DNA of 43,356 bases, taken from contig NZ_JAJAEL010000037.1 in the NCBI RefSeq assembly GCF_020447205.1, positions 104,695 to 148,050 on the forward strand, given 5' to 3'. The notes under the pieces are model-generated. The model did not search any database and was not told where the DNA came from. It saw only the letters and a list, made by a program, of their open reading frames with translations. The translations under genes and the position numbers were made by a program. Source of the DNA: Thalassolituus alkanivorans (GTDB lineage: Bacteria; Pseudomonadota; Gammaproteobacteria; Pseudomonadales; Oceanobacteraceae). Position 1 is the first letter of the stretch; each line of letters starts with the position of its first letter. Below are positions 25,653 to 35,019 of this stretch, piece after piece.

Positions 25653-26002
25653 GAGTTACCTCATACAGGTAAATGATTCCTGATCAGTAGAAGCGATTTC
25701 TGTGCCAGTATTTATATTGGATATTTTTCCTTAAAAAACAAAGTGTTAGATACTAACTCTGTGTCTTGGTGGCAGGATGTTGGCAATTTGACAAAAGGTC
25801 ATACTGATTTTTTGCCAATAAAATGACTGCTTGATCAGAGAATAATGACAAAAACCGGACAAAAGCTGTGCAGGTCTGATCTGTTATTGGCAGAAATAGA
25901 TAATAAAGTGATCAGATTTAGGAAGAAGGTAGGAAGTTTACCGGGTCAGCGGCAGAGGTATGCCGCTGACACTTGCCGCTGACTACAGTCGCCGATCAGG
26001 GG
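25653..26002. promoter_or_regulatory. 350-bp AT-rich spacer with nested palindromes upstream of the GGDEF gene
   Basis: No gene is supported here. On the minus strand an AT-rich stretch with TATAAA (near 25710-25715) is a plausible -10 for the GGDEF gene. Further upstream lie the palindrome GTTAG-ATA-CTAAC (25745-25757), three related arms TTGGCAA (25780-25786), TTGCCAA (25812-25818) and TTATTGGCA (25884-25892), and three copies of TGATCAG (25681, 25832, 25909). Next to the aminotransferase stop is a 10-bp perfect hairpin, GTCAGCGGCA / TGCCGCTGAC (25945-25970), with a third arm GCCGCTGAC at 25975-25983; it may end that gene's transcript although no U-run follows. Confidence 0.5.
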
Positions 26003-27133
26003 TTAAACAAGCTGGTCGACCACTTTCTCCAGACGCGCAACGGCACCGTCGATATCGTGCAGCTTATCGAGCCCGAACAGGCCGATGCGGAATGAACGGT
26101 AATCGTCACCTTCATCGCACATCAGCGGCACGCCGGCGGCGGCCTGTAAGCCTAAGGCGGCAAACTTTTTACCGTTCTGCAGTTCGGTGTCGCTGGTGTA
26201 ACTGACCACCACGCCCGGTGCTTTAAAACCTTCGGCGGCGACACTGTGTATGCCTTTGCTTTCCAGCATCTGGCGCACGCGTTTGCCCAGGGCCAGCTGC
26301 TCGTCCCGCACTTTGTCAAAACCGTAGGCTTTGGTTTCCAGCATGGTGTCGCGGAATCTGGCCAGGGCATCGGTCGGCATGGTGGCGTGGTAGGCATGAC
26401 CACCGTTTTCGTAGGCCTGCATGATCATATGCCATTGTTTCAGGTTGGCGGCAAAGCTGGTGCTGGTGGTGGTTGCCATCACATCCAGTGCAGCCTGATT
26501 CATCATGATTAATGCGGCGCAGGGGGAGGAGCTCCAGCCTTTCTGCGGGGCGCTGATCAAAATATCGACGCCCACGGCTTTCATATCGACCCACAGGGTG
26601 CCGGAGGCAACGCAGTCGAGTACCAGTAAACCGCCCACCGAATGCACGGCATCGGCGACGGCTTTGAGGTAATCGTCCGGCAGAATCATGCCGGACGCAG
26701 TTTCGACGTGGGGCGCGAACACGACATCCGGCTTTTCTTCTTTAATTGTGGCGACGACTTCGTCGACCGGTGCCGGCGCAAAGGGCGCAGGAGTCTGGGA
26801 GCTGTCGGTGCGGCGCGCTTTTAATACCGTGCTGGAGGCCGGAATATTGCCCATGTCAAAAATCTGGGTCCAGCGGTAACTGAACCAGCCATTGCGGATT
26901 ACCAGCGTCTTTTTATCCTGAGCGAACTGGCGCGCCACGGCTTCCATACCATAGGTACCACCACCGGGAACGATGGCCACCGCATCGGCGTTATAAACCG
27001 ACTTCAGGGTCGCGGAAATATCGTTCATAACGCCCTGAAAACGTTTGGACATATGGTTCAGAGAGCGGTCGGTAAATACCACGGAATATTCGAGCAGGCC
27101 TTCGGGATCGGGGGTGGGAAGTAAGCCAGCCAT
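26003..27133 (-). CDS. Class V aminotransferase, alanine-glyoxylate / serine-glyoxylate type
   Basis: A PLP-dependent fold-type I aminotransferase of 376 residues. Visible parts are PGGGTYGMEA (57-66) at the phosphate-binding turn, Asp173 in VLDCVAS that contacts the pyridine nitrogen, and the Schiff-base Lys198 in SAPQKGW. Members move amino groups between alanine or serine and glyoxylate, and some act as cysteine desulfurase-like enzymes; the exact substrates here cannot be read from sequence. ATG 27133 is chosen because AGGAGG lies 8 nt upstream; an upstream in-frame start at 27229 would add 32 residues unlike the family. It is separated from yciK by about 200 bp that contain repeats. Confidence 0.88.
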   Translation of the reverse strand: MAGLLPTPDPEGLLEYSVVFTDRSLNHMSKRFQGVMNDISATLKSVYNADAVAIVPGGGTYGMEAVARQFAQDKKTLVIRNGWFSYRWTQIFDMGNIPASSTVLKARRTDSSQTPAPFAPAPVDEVVATIKEEKPDVVFAPHVETASGMILPDDYLKAVADAVHSVGGLLVLDCVASGTLWVDMKAVGVDILISAPQKGWSSSPCAALIMMNQAALDVMATTTSTSFAANLKQWHMIMQAYENGGHAYHATMPTDALARFRDTMLETKAYGFDKVRDEQLALGKRVRQMLESKGIHSVAAEGFKAPGVVVSYTSDTELQNGKKFAALGLQAAAGVPLMCDEGDDYRSFRIGLFGLDKLHDIDGAVARLEKVVDQLV

Positions 27134-27263
27134 ACGGTGTGCCTCCTGCGCATCTGCGCTCTGATCAATCGGTAATATCTGACGGATTGGACAGGAAAAG
27201 CACGGTGGGGTAAAGAGCAGGTTGGGCAAAAACCGCAGGGGTGAGCGGGAAAAACCGTACCCG

Positions 27264-27310
27264 CTGTAGCAACAGTAGTACTAAACAGTGTTACTAAACT
27301 GTGACTACAG
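27264..27310. repeat. Nested direct and inverted repeats upstream of the aminotransferase gene
   Basis: CTGTAG (27264-27269) and CTACAG (27305-27310) enclose a tandem direct repeat, roughly TACTAAACAGTG then TACTAAACTGTG, which itself contains ACAGT / ACTGT as an inverted pair. The element lies about 130 bp upstream of the aminotransferase start and just past the yciK stop. It could be an operator; no regulator is evident nearby. Confidence 0.5.
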
Positions 27311-27335
27311 TGCTGCGCGGGCACGCGATAGCGGA

Positions 27336-28079
27336 TTATTTTTTCGGTTGTGCGTCCAGACTCTGGCCATGGGTGCCAATGGATTCCGGACTCATCAGAT
27401 GCAGGTAGAGTGGCATGATGGTATCGGCTTCCGGCACTTTGCTCGGATGCTCGGCCGGGTAAGCAGCGGCGCGCATGCTGGTGCGGGTGCCGCCGGGATT
27501 AATACAGTTAACGCGGATGTTGCTGGTGTTTTCCAGTTCCTGCGCCATAACCTGCATTAAGCCTTCGGTGGCAAACTTGGAGACCGAATAGGCTCCCCAG
27601 TAAGCACGGCCTTCGCGGCCAACACTGCTGGTGGTGAAAATAACCGAAGCATCCGCCGGCGCCTTACGCAGCAGAGGCAGCAGGTGTTTCATCAGTGCGA
27701 ACTGACCGTTAACGTTAATCTGCATCACCTTCTGCCAGGTATTCCAGTCGTAGTTTTCCAGACTGGTGCGCTGGCCGAGAACGCCGGCATTGAGCAGTAC
27801 ACCATCGAGATGGCCGAAGTTTTCGTCAATCAGTTCGGCCAGCTGGCGGAAAGGCTCTTCGTCATGCTGTTCCAGATCGAAGGGCAGCACGGCGGCCTGT
27901 GGCAGGTTTTCGGCCTCGATCAGATCGTAGGTATCGTTCAGCGCTTCCTGGGTGCGGCCCAGCAGTAAAACGGTGGCTCCGGCCCGGGCATAGGTGAGGG
28001 CGGCCGTCCGGCCGATGCCGTAGCCGGCGCCGGTTACCAGAATAGTGCGGCCTGTCAGTGAGTTCGGGGCGGTTTCCAT
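27336..28079 (-). CDS. yciK: YciK family short-chain dehydrogenase
   Basis: A 247-residue cytoplasmic SDR oxidoreductase using NAD(P)H. The cofactor motif TGAGYGIG is at 16-23, the NAG element in LLNAG near residue 98, the catalytic Ser in FTTSSVGREGRAYWG, and Tyr164/Lys168 in YSVSK. The sequence NCINPGGTRTSMRA is typical of YciK. Its natural substrate is unknown. It follows mupP by 66 bp in the same direction, as in Pseudomonas, where the order ubiG-mupP-yciK is conserved. AGGTAG precedes the ATG. Confidence 0.93.
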   Translation of the reverse strand: METAPNSLTGRTILVTGAGYGIGRTAALTYARAGATVLLLGRTQEALNDTYDLIEAENLPQAAVLPFDLEQHDEEPFRQLAELIDENFGHLDGVLLNAGVLGQRTSLENYDWNTWQKVMQINVNGQFALMKHLLPLLRKAPADASVIFTTSSVGREGRAYWGAYSVSKFATEGLMQVMAQELENTSNIRVNCINPGGTRTSMRAAAYPAEHPSKVPEADTIMPLYLHLMSPESIGTHGQSLDAQPKK

Positions 28080-28145
28080 CGGTCTACCTTTTTTCTGTAT
28101 ATAGGGTTGTTGTTAATGGCGCGTGGCCGTATCAGGTTCCGGGCT

Positions 28146-28838
28146 TTATCCGTGGCTGGCCTGCAATAAACTCAGCAGATCCAGCGGCTGATGAATCAGC
28201 CGGTCGGCCTGCCAGTTGTCAGGGTGATCACCGGCTTCGATATAACCGAAAGTGGCGGCAACACTGAGCATGCCGGCGGCGCGGGCGGCGTCGATATCGC
28301 GGATATGGTCGCCGACATACCAGCAATCAGTGGCTTGCAATCCAAGATCGGCGGCGGCTTTTAGTAATGGCTCGGGGTGCGGTTTGGACTTTGTGACATC
28401 ATCCGGGCACACCACCACATCGCCTGTAATAGCGAGTTTTGCCAGCAGGGCTTCGGTATACAGCCGTGGCTTATTGGTCACGATTCCCCAGCGGATATTC
28501 TGCTGCTCAAGGCTGGCAATCACTTCTGCGAAGCCGGGAAAGTAACCACTCAGCAGGCCGATATTCTGCAGATAACGGTCGAGAATCTGTTGCCGCTGGT
28601 CGAGAAATTCCTGCGCTGCGTTGGCCAGATCACGTCCGGCATGGTCCGGGTGATCAAAGGTCAGGCGGGTCAGTGCGGCGCCACCGTTGGATACCTGCTC
28701 GCGGATGGTTTCATCGGCCAGCAGCGGTTTACCCAGCTCTTTGCGCAGGCCGTTTACTACGTCATAAAAATCCGGCGCGGTGTCGACCAGCGTGCCATCC
28801 AGATCAAACAGGATGGCTTTGGGGCGGCTCAGGCTCAT
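28146..28838 (-). CDS. mupP: N-acetylmuramic acid 6-phosphate phosphatase MupP (HAD family)
   Basis: A 230-residue HAD phosphatase, with nucleophile motif DLDGT at 12-16, the Thr of IVTNKP in motif II and the motif III/IV aspartates in [11 protein letters not shown]. Such genes are often labelled phosphoglycolate phosphatase (gph). The position directly after ubiG and before yciK matches Pseudomonas mupP, whose product dephosphorylates MurNAc-6-phosphate in the cell-wall recycling route through AmgK and MurU. I infer MupP from this synteny; the motifs alone do not exclude Gph. The ATG overlaps the ubiG stop by 4 bp (ATGA). Confidence 0.85.
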   Translation of the reverse strand: MSLSRPKAILFDLDGTLVDTAPDFYDVVNGLRKELGKPLLADETIREQVSNGGAALTRLTFDHPDHAGRDLANAAQEFLDQRQQILDRYLQNIGLLSGYFPGFAEVIASLEQQNIRWGIVTNKPRLYTEALLAKLAITGDVVVCPDDVTKSKPHPEPLLKAAADLGLQATDCWYVGDHIRDIDAARAAGMLSVAATFGYIEAGDHPDNWQADRLIHQPLDLLSLLQASHG

Positions 28839-29554
28839 ACGGCGCTGTCCGGTTTACGCGTTGCCATCAGGTAATTAACGCTGACGTCGTTGTCTTTCAG
28901 TTTGTAGATTTTGGTCAGCGGGTTATAGACCATGCCGGTCATATGCTGCACTTCCAGCCCCACGTTACGGCACCAGCGGGTCAGCTCGCTGGGCTTGATG
29001 AATTTGTGGTAATCGTGGGTGCCGGCCGGCAGCAGGCGCATCAGATATTCGGCGCCGAGAATGGCAAAGGCATAGGCTTTCGGGTTGCGGTTAATGGTGG
29101 AGAAAAACACCTGGCCGCCCGGTTTTACCAGCTGATAGCAGGCGCGGATAATGGATTCCGGGTCCGGTACGTGTTCCAGCATTTCCAGGCAGGTGACCAC
29201 GTCAAAGCTTTCCGGCTGCTGTGCCGCCAGCTCTTCCACCGGAATGCACTGATAACTGACCTTTACGCCGGATTCCAGCGCGTGCAGTTTGGCGGTGTTG
29301 AGGTTGGCTTCGCCCATATCAATACCGGTCACCGCGGCACCGCGGCTGGCCATGCCTTCACTCAGAATGCCGCCGCCACAGCCGACGTCGAGCACGGTTT
29401 TGCCGGCCAGTGGCGCATAGCGGTCGATGTAATTGGTGCGCAGCGGGTTGATGTCGTGTAGCGGTTTGAACTCGCTTTCCAGATCCCACCAGCGCGAGGC
29501 GAGGGCTTCGAATTTGGCGATTTCGGCGCGATCAACGTTCTGTGTCTGTTCCAT
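28835..29554 (-). CDS. ubiG: Ubiquinone biosynthesis O-methyltransferase UbiG
   Basis: Catalyses both O-methylations in ubiquinone synthesis, using S-adenosylmethionine. 239 residues from ATG 29554, as in E. coli (240). The SAM-binding motif VLDVGCGGG is at about 54-62; [19 protein letters not shown] near the N-terminus and the block [13 protein letters not shown] are characteristic. AGGAG sits 6 nt before ATG 29554, ruling out the TTG 15 bp upstream. It lies about 30 bp after mtaD and overlaps mupP by 4 bp, so mtaD-ubiG-mupP look like one operon. Confidence 0.97.
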   Translation of the reverse strand: MEQTQNVDRAEIAKFEALASRWWDLESEFKPLHDINPLRTNYIDRYAPLAGKTVLDVGCGGGILSEGMASRGAAVTGIDMGEANLNTAKLHALESGVKVSYQCIPVEELAAQQPESFDVVTCLEMLEHVPDPESIIRACYQLVKPGGQVFFSTINRNPKAYAFAILGAEYLMRLLPAGTHDYHKFIKPSELTRWCRNVGLEVQHMTGMVYNPLTKIYKLKDNDVSVNYLMATRKPDSAV

Positions 29555-29585
29555 GCTCGGCTCCTGCAAAAAGTAATTCGTTGGT

Positions 29586-30920
29586 TCAGGACTGGCGGAT
29601 ACGGTCAGCCCACTGGCGGGCGTTGTGCTGTATCTGTTGTTCGTCCAGGGTGGTCAGCTCGCCCTTGTTCAGCAGCAGTTTACCGGCGACCCAGACATGG
29701 CTGGTGGCGCGGCTGCTGTCGGTGTAAACCAGCTGGGAAATCGGGTCGTACAGTGGCTGCTGCGCCAGTTGTGACAGATCCACCGCCTGCAGATCGGCCC
29801 ATTTGCCGGGGGTCAGCGAGCCGGTCTGATCGTCCAGTCCCAGTGCTTTGGCGCCACCCAGGGTCGCCATATACAGCGCCTGTGCGGCAGGGACGGCGGC
29901 AGCGTCGCCGGCGACGGCTTTGGCCAGCATGGCCGCGGTTTTCATCTCGCCCTGAATATTCAGATCGTTGTTGCTGGCGGCACCGTCGGTGCCGAGGGCG
30001 ACATTAATCCGGCTGCTCAGCAGCTGTGCCGATGGGCAGAAACCGGAGGCCAGTTTCAGGTTGGATTCCGGGCAGTGCACAACCGAGGCGCCGCTATGTT
30101 GCAGGACGCTGATGTCTTCAGCGCTGATCTGGGTCATGTGTACACAGCTTACGCGCTCGGTCATAAAGCCCAGTTCGGCCAGACGCTCGGTTGGCCGGCA
30201 GCCAAACTGCTCGATGCTCTGTGCCACTTCAAAGGCGGTTTCCTGCAGATGGATCTGGATCGGCATATCCAGCTGGTCGGCCAGTGTGGTGATTTCCTGC
30301 AGTGGGCCGTTGGAAACGGTGTAAGGCGCGTGTGGGCCCAGACCCAGAGTCAGCAATGACTGATGTTTGTAAGTGTCGCGCACGGCCAGTGCTTTCTTGA
30401 TGTACTCGTCGGCGTTCTGGGCAAAATTGGTGGGGAAATCCAGTACCGGGGTAAAGCTGACGTTACGGATACCGGCTTCGAGGGCGCTTTCCACCCCCGA
30501 GCCCGGATAAAAATACATATCGGCATAGGTCGTGGTGCCGCACTTCAGCATCTCGGCGATGGCCAGGCGGGTACCGTCACGCACGAAGGCGTCATCCACC
30601 CAGCGTCCTTCGGCCGGCCAGATATGTTCCTGCAACCAGGTCATCAAGGCCAGATCATCGGCCATACCGCGAAACAGCGACATCGCCGCATGGCCGTGAG
30701 CGTTTACATACCCGGGGAGTAACACGTGGTCAGGCAGGTCGAGGGTTTCGGTGGCCTCGTGGCTGACGGCTGCCTGATCCTGCACGGCGAGAATCCGTCC
30801 ATCTTTAATAAACACCGCCTGATGATGCAGCAGGCTGGCAGCGTTGCTGGTCTGGCTGCCGCTCTGGTGATTACTCATCGGGATTACCCAGCGGGCGTTA
30901 ATTCTCAGGTCGGCCTGCAT
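29586..30920 (-). CDS. mtaD: Methylthioadenosine / S-adenosylhomocysteine deaminase (TRZ/ATZ amidohydrolase)
   Basis: A 444-residue amidohydrolase with the metal-binding pair His75 and His77 in NAHGHAAM, a third His in LGPHAPYTV, the Glu/His set in IQIHLQET and HMTQ, and the Asp in [13 protein letters not shown]. These match the TRZ/ATZ family that deaminates 5'-methylthioadenosine and S-adenosylhomocysteine; the Pseudomonas aeruginosa homologue in the same position (PA3170) is a methylthioadenosine deaminase. It is the first gene of the mtaD-ubiG-mupP-yciK group and diverges from gyrA. A TATAAT lies upstream. Confidence 0.93.
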   Translation of the reverse strand: MQADLRINARWVIPMSNHQSGSQTSNAASLLHHQAVFIKDGRILAVQDQAAVSHEATETLDLPDHVLLPGYVNAHGHAAMSLFRGMADDLALMTWLQEHIWPAEGRWVDDAFVRDGTRLAIAEMLKCGTTTYADMYFYPGSGVESALEAGIRNVSFTPVLDFPTNFAQNADEYIKKALAVRDTYKHQSLLTLGLGPHAPYTVSNGPLQEITTLADQLDMPIQIHLQETAFEVAQSIEQFGCRPTERLAELGFMTERVSCVHMTQISAEDISVLQHSGASVVHCPESNLKLASGFCPSAQLLSSRINVALGTDGAASNNDLNIQGEMKTAAMLAKAVAGDAAAVPAAQALYMATLGGAKALGLDDQTGSLTPGKWADLQAVDLSQLAQQPLYDPISQLVYTDSSRATSHVWVAGKLLLNKGELTTLDEQQIQHNARQWADRIRQS

Positions 30921-30955
30921 GTCTCGGCTCTCTTTCCGTACGCATAAAGGCCAGC

Positions 30956-30961
30956 ATTATA
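30956..30961 (-). promoter_or_regulatory. Candidate -10 box of mtaD
   Basis: On the minus strand the sequence reads TATAAT, 36 bp before the mtaD ATG. The -35 region has no good match, so this is a consensus -10 only. Confidence 0.45.
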
Positions 30962-31028
30962 AACGCGCAGGCTTCTCCCGTCTCGCGTTCAGGCTGTTAC
31001 CGGACTCGCTAGGTATCTTGTTGATTTA

Positions 31029-31037
31029 TGGTATGAT
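31029..31037 (+). promoter_or_regulatory. Candidate extended -10 promoter of gyrA
   Basis: TGGTATGAT (TG-N-TATGAT) is an extended -10 element, which can work without a good -35; none is seen at the right distance. It lies about 140 bp before the gyrA start, giving a leader of about 130 nt. Confidence 0.5.
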
Positions 31038-31061
31038 TCGGCACTTTATTGGCAGCCTTGT

Positions 31062-31096
31062 CCGGACGGTGTCAGCACAGAGCCTTGTGCATCCGG
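31062..31096 (+). promoter_or_regulatory. Structured gyrA leader
   Basis: Nested inverted repeats CCGGA (31062-31066) with TCCGG (31092-31096), and GCACA (31075-31079) with TGTGC (31086-31090), would fold the leader RNA into a stem with an internal loop. A second, weaker pair, ATCACC (31122-31127) / GGTGAT (31146-31151), follows. No known riboswitch is recognised. Confidence 0.4.
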
Positions 31097-31175
31097 GGAG
31101 GTGGTCAACAACAAGGACAGAATCACCTGAAAATGACCATAAAAGGGTGATCCGCAGAACACGGGCCGAGTATCT

Positions 31176-33818
31176 ATGGGTGAGTTAGCCAAAGAAGTTC
31201 TTCCGATTAACATTGAAGACGAGCTGCAGCAGTCGTATCTCGATTACGCCATGAGCGTAATCGTAGGGCGCGCATTGCCGGATGTACGCGATGGCCTTAA
31301 GCCCGTACACCGTCGTGTACTGCACGCGATGAACGTGCTCGGTAACGACTGGAACAAGCCTTACAAAAAATCGGCGCGTGTGGTCGGTGACGTGATCGGT
31401 AAATACCACCCACACGGTGACTCTGCGGTGTATGACACCATCGTGCGGATGGCGCAGGATTTCTCCATGCGTTACACGCTGGTCGATGGCCAGGGTAACT
31501 TCGGTTCGGTCGACGGCGACTCTGCGGCGGCGATGCGTTATACCGAAGTGCGGATGAAAAAGATCAGCCATGACATTCTGGCTGATATTGACAAGGAAAC
31601 CGTTGACTGGGTGCCTAACTACGACGGCACTGAACAGATTCCGGCGGTGATGCCGACCCGTATCCCGAACCTGCTGGTCAATGGTTCGTCCGGTATTGCG
31701 GTGGGTATGGCAACCAATATTCCGCCACACAACCTCACCGAAGTTCTGAACGGCTGTCTGGCGCTGATTGATAATCCGGAACTGGATGTCGATGCGCTGA
31801 TGGAATATATCCCGGGACCGGATTTCCCGACCGGTGCTTTTATTAATGGCCGTGATGGCATTGTTGAAGCTTACCGCACCGGCCGTGGCCGTATTTATCT
31901 GCGTGCCCGTCATCATTTTGAAGAAGATGAGCGCAACGGCAAAGTATCGATTATTTTCACCGAGATCCCGTATCAGGTGAACAAAGCCCGTCTGATCGAA
32001 AAGATCGCCGAGCTGGTTAAAGAGAAGAAGCTGGAAGGCATCACCGAACTGCGCGACGAGTCGGATAAAGACGGTATGCGTATTGTGGTTGAGTTGCGCC
32101 GTGGCGAAATGCCGGAAGTGGTGCTTAACAACCTGTTTGCCCAGACCCAGCTGCAGGGCGTGTTCGGTATTAATACCGTGGCGCTGGTTGATGGTCAGCC
32201 AAAAATCCTGAACCTGAAGCAACTGCTCGAAGCCTTTGTTAAACACCGCCGTGAAGTGGTGACCCGCCGTACCATCTACGATCTGCGCAAGGCGCGTGAA
32301 CGTGGTCACCTGCTGGAAGGTCTGGCGCTGGCACTGGCGAACATTGACCCCGTGATTGAACTGATCAAAAAGTCTCCGACGGCTGCAGAAGCGAAAGAAA
32401 ATCTGATTGCCACTCCGTGGGCGCCGGGTGATGTGCTGGATATGCTGGAACGTGCCGGCCCGGATGCCTGCCGTCCGGATGATCTGCCGGAAGAGTACGG
32501 TTTCCGTGATGGTAACTACTATCTGTCACCGGCTCAGGCACAGGCGATTCTGGATCTGCGTCTGCAGAAACTGACCGGCCTTGAGCACGAAAAACTGATT
32601 GAAGAATATCAGCTGAAACTGACCGAAATTGCCGAATATCTGGAAATTCTGGGCAGCGCCGATCGCCTGATGCAGGTGATCCGCGAAGAGCTGGAAGCGG
32701 TGCGTGAAGAATACGGCGATGCCCGTAAGACCGAAATTATGGCGGTTAAGCGTGACCTGACCATGGCCGACCTGATTCCGGAAGAAACGCTGGTACTGAC
32801 CCTGTCGCATGGTGGTTATGCCAAGACTCAGCCGATGGATGCCTACCAGGCGCAGAAACGTGGTGGTAAAGGTAAGTCGGCCACCTCGGTTAAAGATGAA
32901 GACTTTATTGAGCGCCTGCTGGTGGTCAACAGCCACGACACCGTGTTGTGCTTTACCGATGCCGGTAAGGTGTACTGGCTGACCGTATACGATATTCCGC
33001 AGGCCAGTCGTAATGCCAAAGGCCGTCCGATTGTGAACGTGCTGAATATGTCGGAAGAAGGCGAGCGCATTACCGCTATTCTGCCGGTCACAGAATACAG
33101 CGAAGACCGTTATGTATTTATGGTGACGGCACGCGGTACCGTGAAGAAAACCACGCTGGATCAGTTCAGTCGTCCGCGTTCCTCGGGGCTGATTGCCTGT
33201 GAACTGGACGAAGGCGATCATCTGGTGGGTGTTGCGATCACCGATGGTAGCAAAGACATTCTGATGCTGTCCGATGCCGGTAAAGCGGTACGCTTTAAAG
33301 AATCCGATGTGCGTGCCATGGGTCGTACCGCCCGCGGTGTACGCGGTATCAAATTGGGCGATGGTCAGCGCGTTATCTCGCTGATTATTCCGGAAGAGGG
33401 CGGCACTATCCTGACCGCTTCCCAGCGTGGTTACGGTAAGCGCACCGACGTGACTGAATTTCCGACCAAAGGCCGCGGCACCCAGGGTGTTATCGCTATG
33501 GTCACCAGCGACCGTAACGGCCCTCTGGTCGGCGCGGTGCAGGTGTTTGACGGTGATGAAGTCATGCTGATCAGCGATCAGGGCACACTGGTCCGTACCC
33601 GGGTGAATGAGGTCTCGGTACTGGGTCGTAATACTCAGGGTGTGACCCTGATTAAAGTATCCGAGAAAGAAAAACTGGTTGGCGTTGAGCGTATCTGTGA
33701 TGCCGAAGAAGACGAAGAGTCAGTACTCGAAGGTGAAGTCGTTGCTGAGCAGGATTCTGCTGTTGTGGCTGATGATGCTCAGTCAGGTGACTCTGATGTG
33801 GGTGCTGAGGAAGAATAA
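31176..33818 (+). CDS. gyrA: DNA gyrase subunit A
   Basis: The DNA-cutting subunit of gyrase, which with GyrB introduces negative supercoils. 880 residues, normal for the family (E. coli 875). Catalytic Tyr122 lies in RYTEVR. The quinolone-resistance region has Ser83 and Asp87 in [11 protein letters not shown], the susceptible-type residues, with numbering equal to E. coli. The GyrA box QKRGGKG marks the start of the C-terminal DNA-wrapping beta-pinwheel. The tail is acidic (about 35 residues rich in Glu, Asp, Val), also common in gammaproteobacteria. GGGCCGAG serves as a modest Shine-Dalgarno. The Wzz-like gene starts 5 bp after the stop. Confidence 0.99.
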   Translation: MGELAKEVLPINIEDELQQSYLDYAMSVIVGRALPDVRDGLKPVHRRVLHAMNVLGNDWNKPYKKSARVVGDVIGKYHPHGDSAVYDTIVRMAQDFSMRYTLVDGQGNFGSVDGDSAAAMRYTEVRMKKISHDILADIDKETVDWVPNYDGTEQIPAVMPTRIPNLLVNGSSGIAVGMATNIPPHNLTEVLNGCLALIDNPELDVDALMEYIPGPDFPTGAFINGRDGIVEAYRTGRGRIYLRARHHFEEDERNGKVSIIFTEIPYQVNKARLIEKIAELVKEKKLEGITELRDESDKDGMRIVVELRRGEMPEVVLNNLFAQTQLQGVFGINTVALVDGQPKILNLKQLLEAFVKHRREVVTRRTIYDLRKARERGHLLEGLALALANIDPVIELIKKSPTAAEAKENLIATPWAPGDVLDMLERAGPDACRPDDLPEEYGFRDGNYYLSPAQAQAILDLRLQKLTGLEHEKLIEEYQLKLTEIAEYLEILGSADRLMQVIREELEAVREEYGDARKTEIMAVKRDLTMADLIPEETLVLTLSHGGYAKTQPMDAYQAQKRGGKGKSATSVKDEDFIERLLVVNSHDTVLCFTDAGKVYWLTVYDIPQASRNAKGRPIVNVLNMSEEGERITAILPVTEYSEDRYVFMVTARGTVKKTTLDQFSRPRSSGLIACELDEGDHLVGVAITDGSKDILMLSDAGKAVRFKESDVRAMGRTARGVRGIKLGDGQRVISLIIPEEGGTILTASQRGYGKRTDVTEFPTKGRGTQGVIAMVTSDRNGPLVGAVQVFDGDEVMLISDQGTLVRTRVNEVSVLGRNTQGVTLIKVSEKEKLVGVERICDAEEDEESVLEGEVVAEQDSAVVADDAQSGDSDVGAEEE

Positions 33819-33823
33819 GTTCA

Positions 33824-34918
33824 ATGGGCATGGATTCCGCATATAGTGTTAATAGTGTTAGCAGTGACGAAATAGATCTGTTTGACCTGATCGATGACAT
33901 TAAAGAGAAATGGTATTGGCTGGTTGGCACCGTCGTACTGTCTCTTTGTCTGGCGTTGGTTTATGCGTATACAACCACACCGGTTTATCAGACCGAGGTA
34001 GTGTACAAAGAGGTGTCTGATGTTGATCTGCTGCCACTTAATCAGCCACGACTACAGGGGATTTTTTCTTTAAGTCGCGAAAAGGCTTTTAAAGAAGTAA
34101 GGGCGCTTGCGCGCTCCGGTAATAGTAAACGAGTCTTTTATAATCAGCTGCTTGCTGAAAATAATGCTGAGTTATCAGCATTAATTTATGCGGAAAAGCT
34201 GACAGAAGAGCAAAACTTTGTATTGTTTTCTGAGCGTTTTACCTATGCTGATCCGGGCGCAAAAGAGACGGATGTGTTGCTGCGGATTCAGTTTGAATTA
34301 AGCGATCCTCAGTGGGCGACGCAGCTGTTGAATCGTTACAGTGATTTTATTCTGCAGCGTTATCTTGACGAGGTACGCAATACGCTTGAACTGACCAGAG
34401 ATGCCAGGCTTGAAGCCCTGGAACTTGAGGCGGATGGCTTACGCACAAAGTATCTGGCTCAGAAAAATCAGCGCATGCTTATGCTGGAAGAAGCCTCTTC
34501 TATTTCCGCTTCCATTAAGCAAAAAATGCCGTTTTATTCAGGTAATAATAACGCTTTGCTGGGCTCTCAGCCGCCATTGTTTATGATGGGGCAAACGGTT
34601 ATTAATTCCGAACTGTCGCAGATCCGCAGCCGTGCTGAACATGGTGAGGATGCCTATATCAGCGGATTGCCAGAGTTGAACTGGAAAATTCAGAATCTGA
34701 AAAAGGCAGAGGTCAGCTGGGATAAAGTCCGCTTTGTGCAGCTGGATCAGTCGGCTGTATTGCCGTTAAAACCGGTTAAACCACGTAAGGTAATGATTGT
34801 TGCCTTGGCGGGTGTTGCGGGTGGTATGGCAGGCGTTGTGTTTGCTTTATTGGCGGCGGCTCAGGCTCGCCGCAGAAATTCTGAGAGAGGTCGTCGCGCC
34901 GCCTTGCAGGGATGCTGA
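33824..34918 (+). CDS. Wzz-type polysaccharide chain-length determinant protein
   Basis: A 364-residue inner-membrane protein with the Wzz/PCP layout: an acidic cytoplasmic N-terminus (DEIDLFDLIDDIKEKWYW), a first membrane helix (about 32-49), a large helical periplasmic domain with coiled-coil segments, and a second helix near 322-346 preceded by the Pro/Lys motif KPVKPRK. Such proteins set O-antigen or exopolysaccharide chain length. No tyrosine-kinase domain follows, so it is a PCP-1-like form. It sits 5 bp after gyrA and relies on its transcript; its likely Shine-Dalgarno lies in the last gyrA codons. No polysaccharide genes are near, and its coding looks richer in A/T and in codons such as TTA and AGT than its neighbours, which hints at later acquisition. 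Confidence 0.85.
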   Translation: MGMDSAYSVNSVSSDEIDLFDLIDDIKEKWYWLVGTVVLSLCLALVYAYTTTPVYQTEVVYKEVSDVDLLPLNQPRLQGIFSLSREKAFKEVRALARSGNSKRVFYNQLLAENNAELSALIYAEKLTEEQNFVLFSERFTYADPGAKETDVLLRIQFELSDPQWATQLLNRYSDFILQRYLDEVRNTLELTRDARLEALELEADGLRTKYLAQKNQRMLMLEEASSISASIKQKMPFYSGNNNALLGSQPPLFMMGQTVINSELSQIRSRAEHGEDAYISGLPELNWKIQNLKKAEVSWDKVRFVQLDQSAVLPLKPVKPRKVMIVALAGVAGGMAGVVFALLAAAQARRRNSERGRRAALQGC

Positions 34919-34966
34919 TCATCCCGCTGATGGTAGGGTAACGAAAACTCTGAGTGTTCTTTTTCC

Positions 34967-34996
34967 GGTGCGGCTTTAACAAAGCCGCGCCTTTTT
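34967..34996 (+). terminator. Intrinsic terminator between the wzz-like gene and serC
   Basis: Stem GCGGCTTT / AAAGCCGC with AAC loop, extended by flanking GG/CC, followed by CTTTTTG. It ends 23 nt before the serC ATG, leaving no room for a promoter between them; the serC promoter must lie upstream of or within the hairpin, or the hairpin must be read through. Confidence 0.85.
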
Positions 34997-35019
34997 GTTA
35001 TCAGTGAGTTCAAAGCAAA

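Noticed and set aside
28439-29461. Plus-strand open frame across mupP and ubiG
   Set aside because: It spans two solid minus-strand genes and has no coding features of its own.
31185-32309. Long minus-strand open frame opposite gyrA
   Set aside because: Antisense shadow of gyrA; no ribosome binding site or plausible protein.
31176-33818. Quinolone-resistance mutation in GyrA
   Set aside because: Ser83 and Asp87 are both present, the susceptible-type residues; nothing unusual to report.
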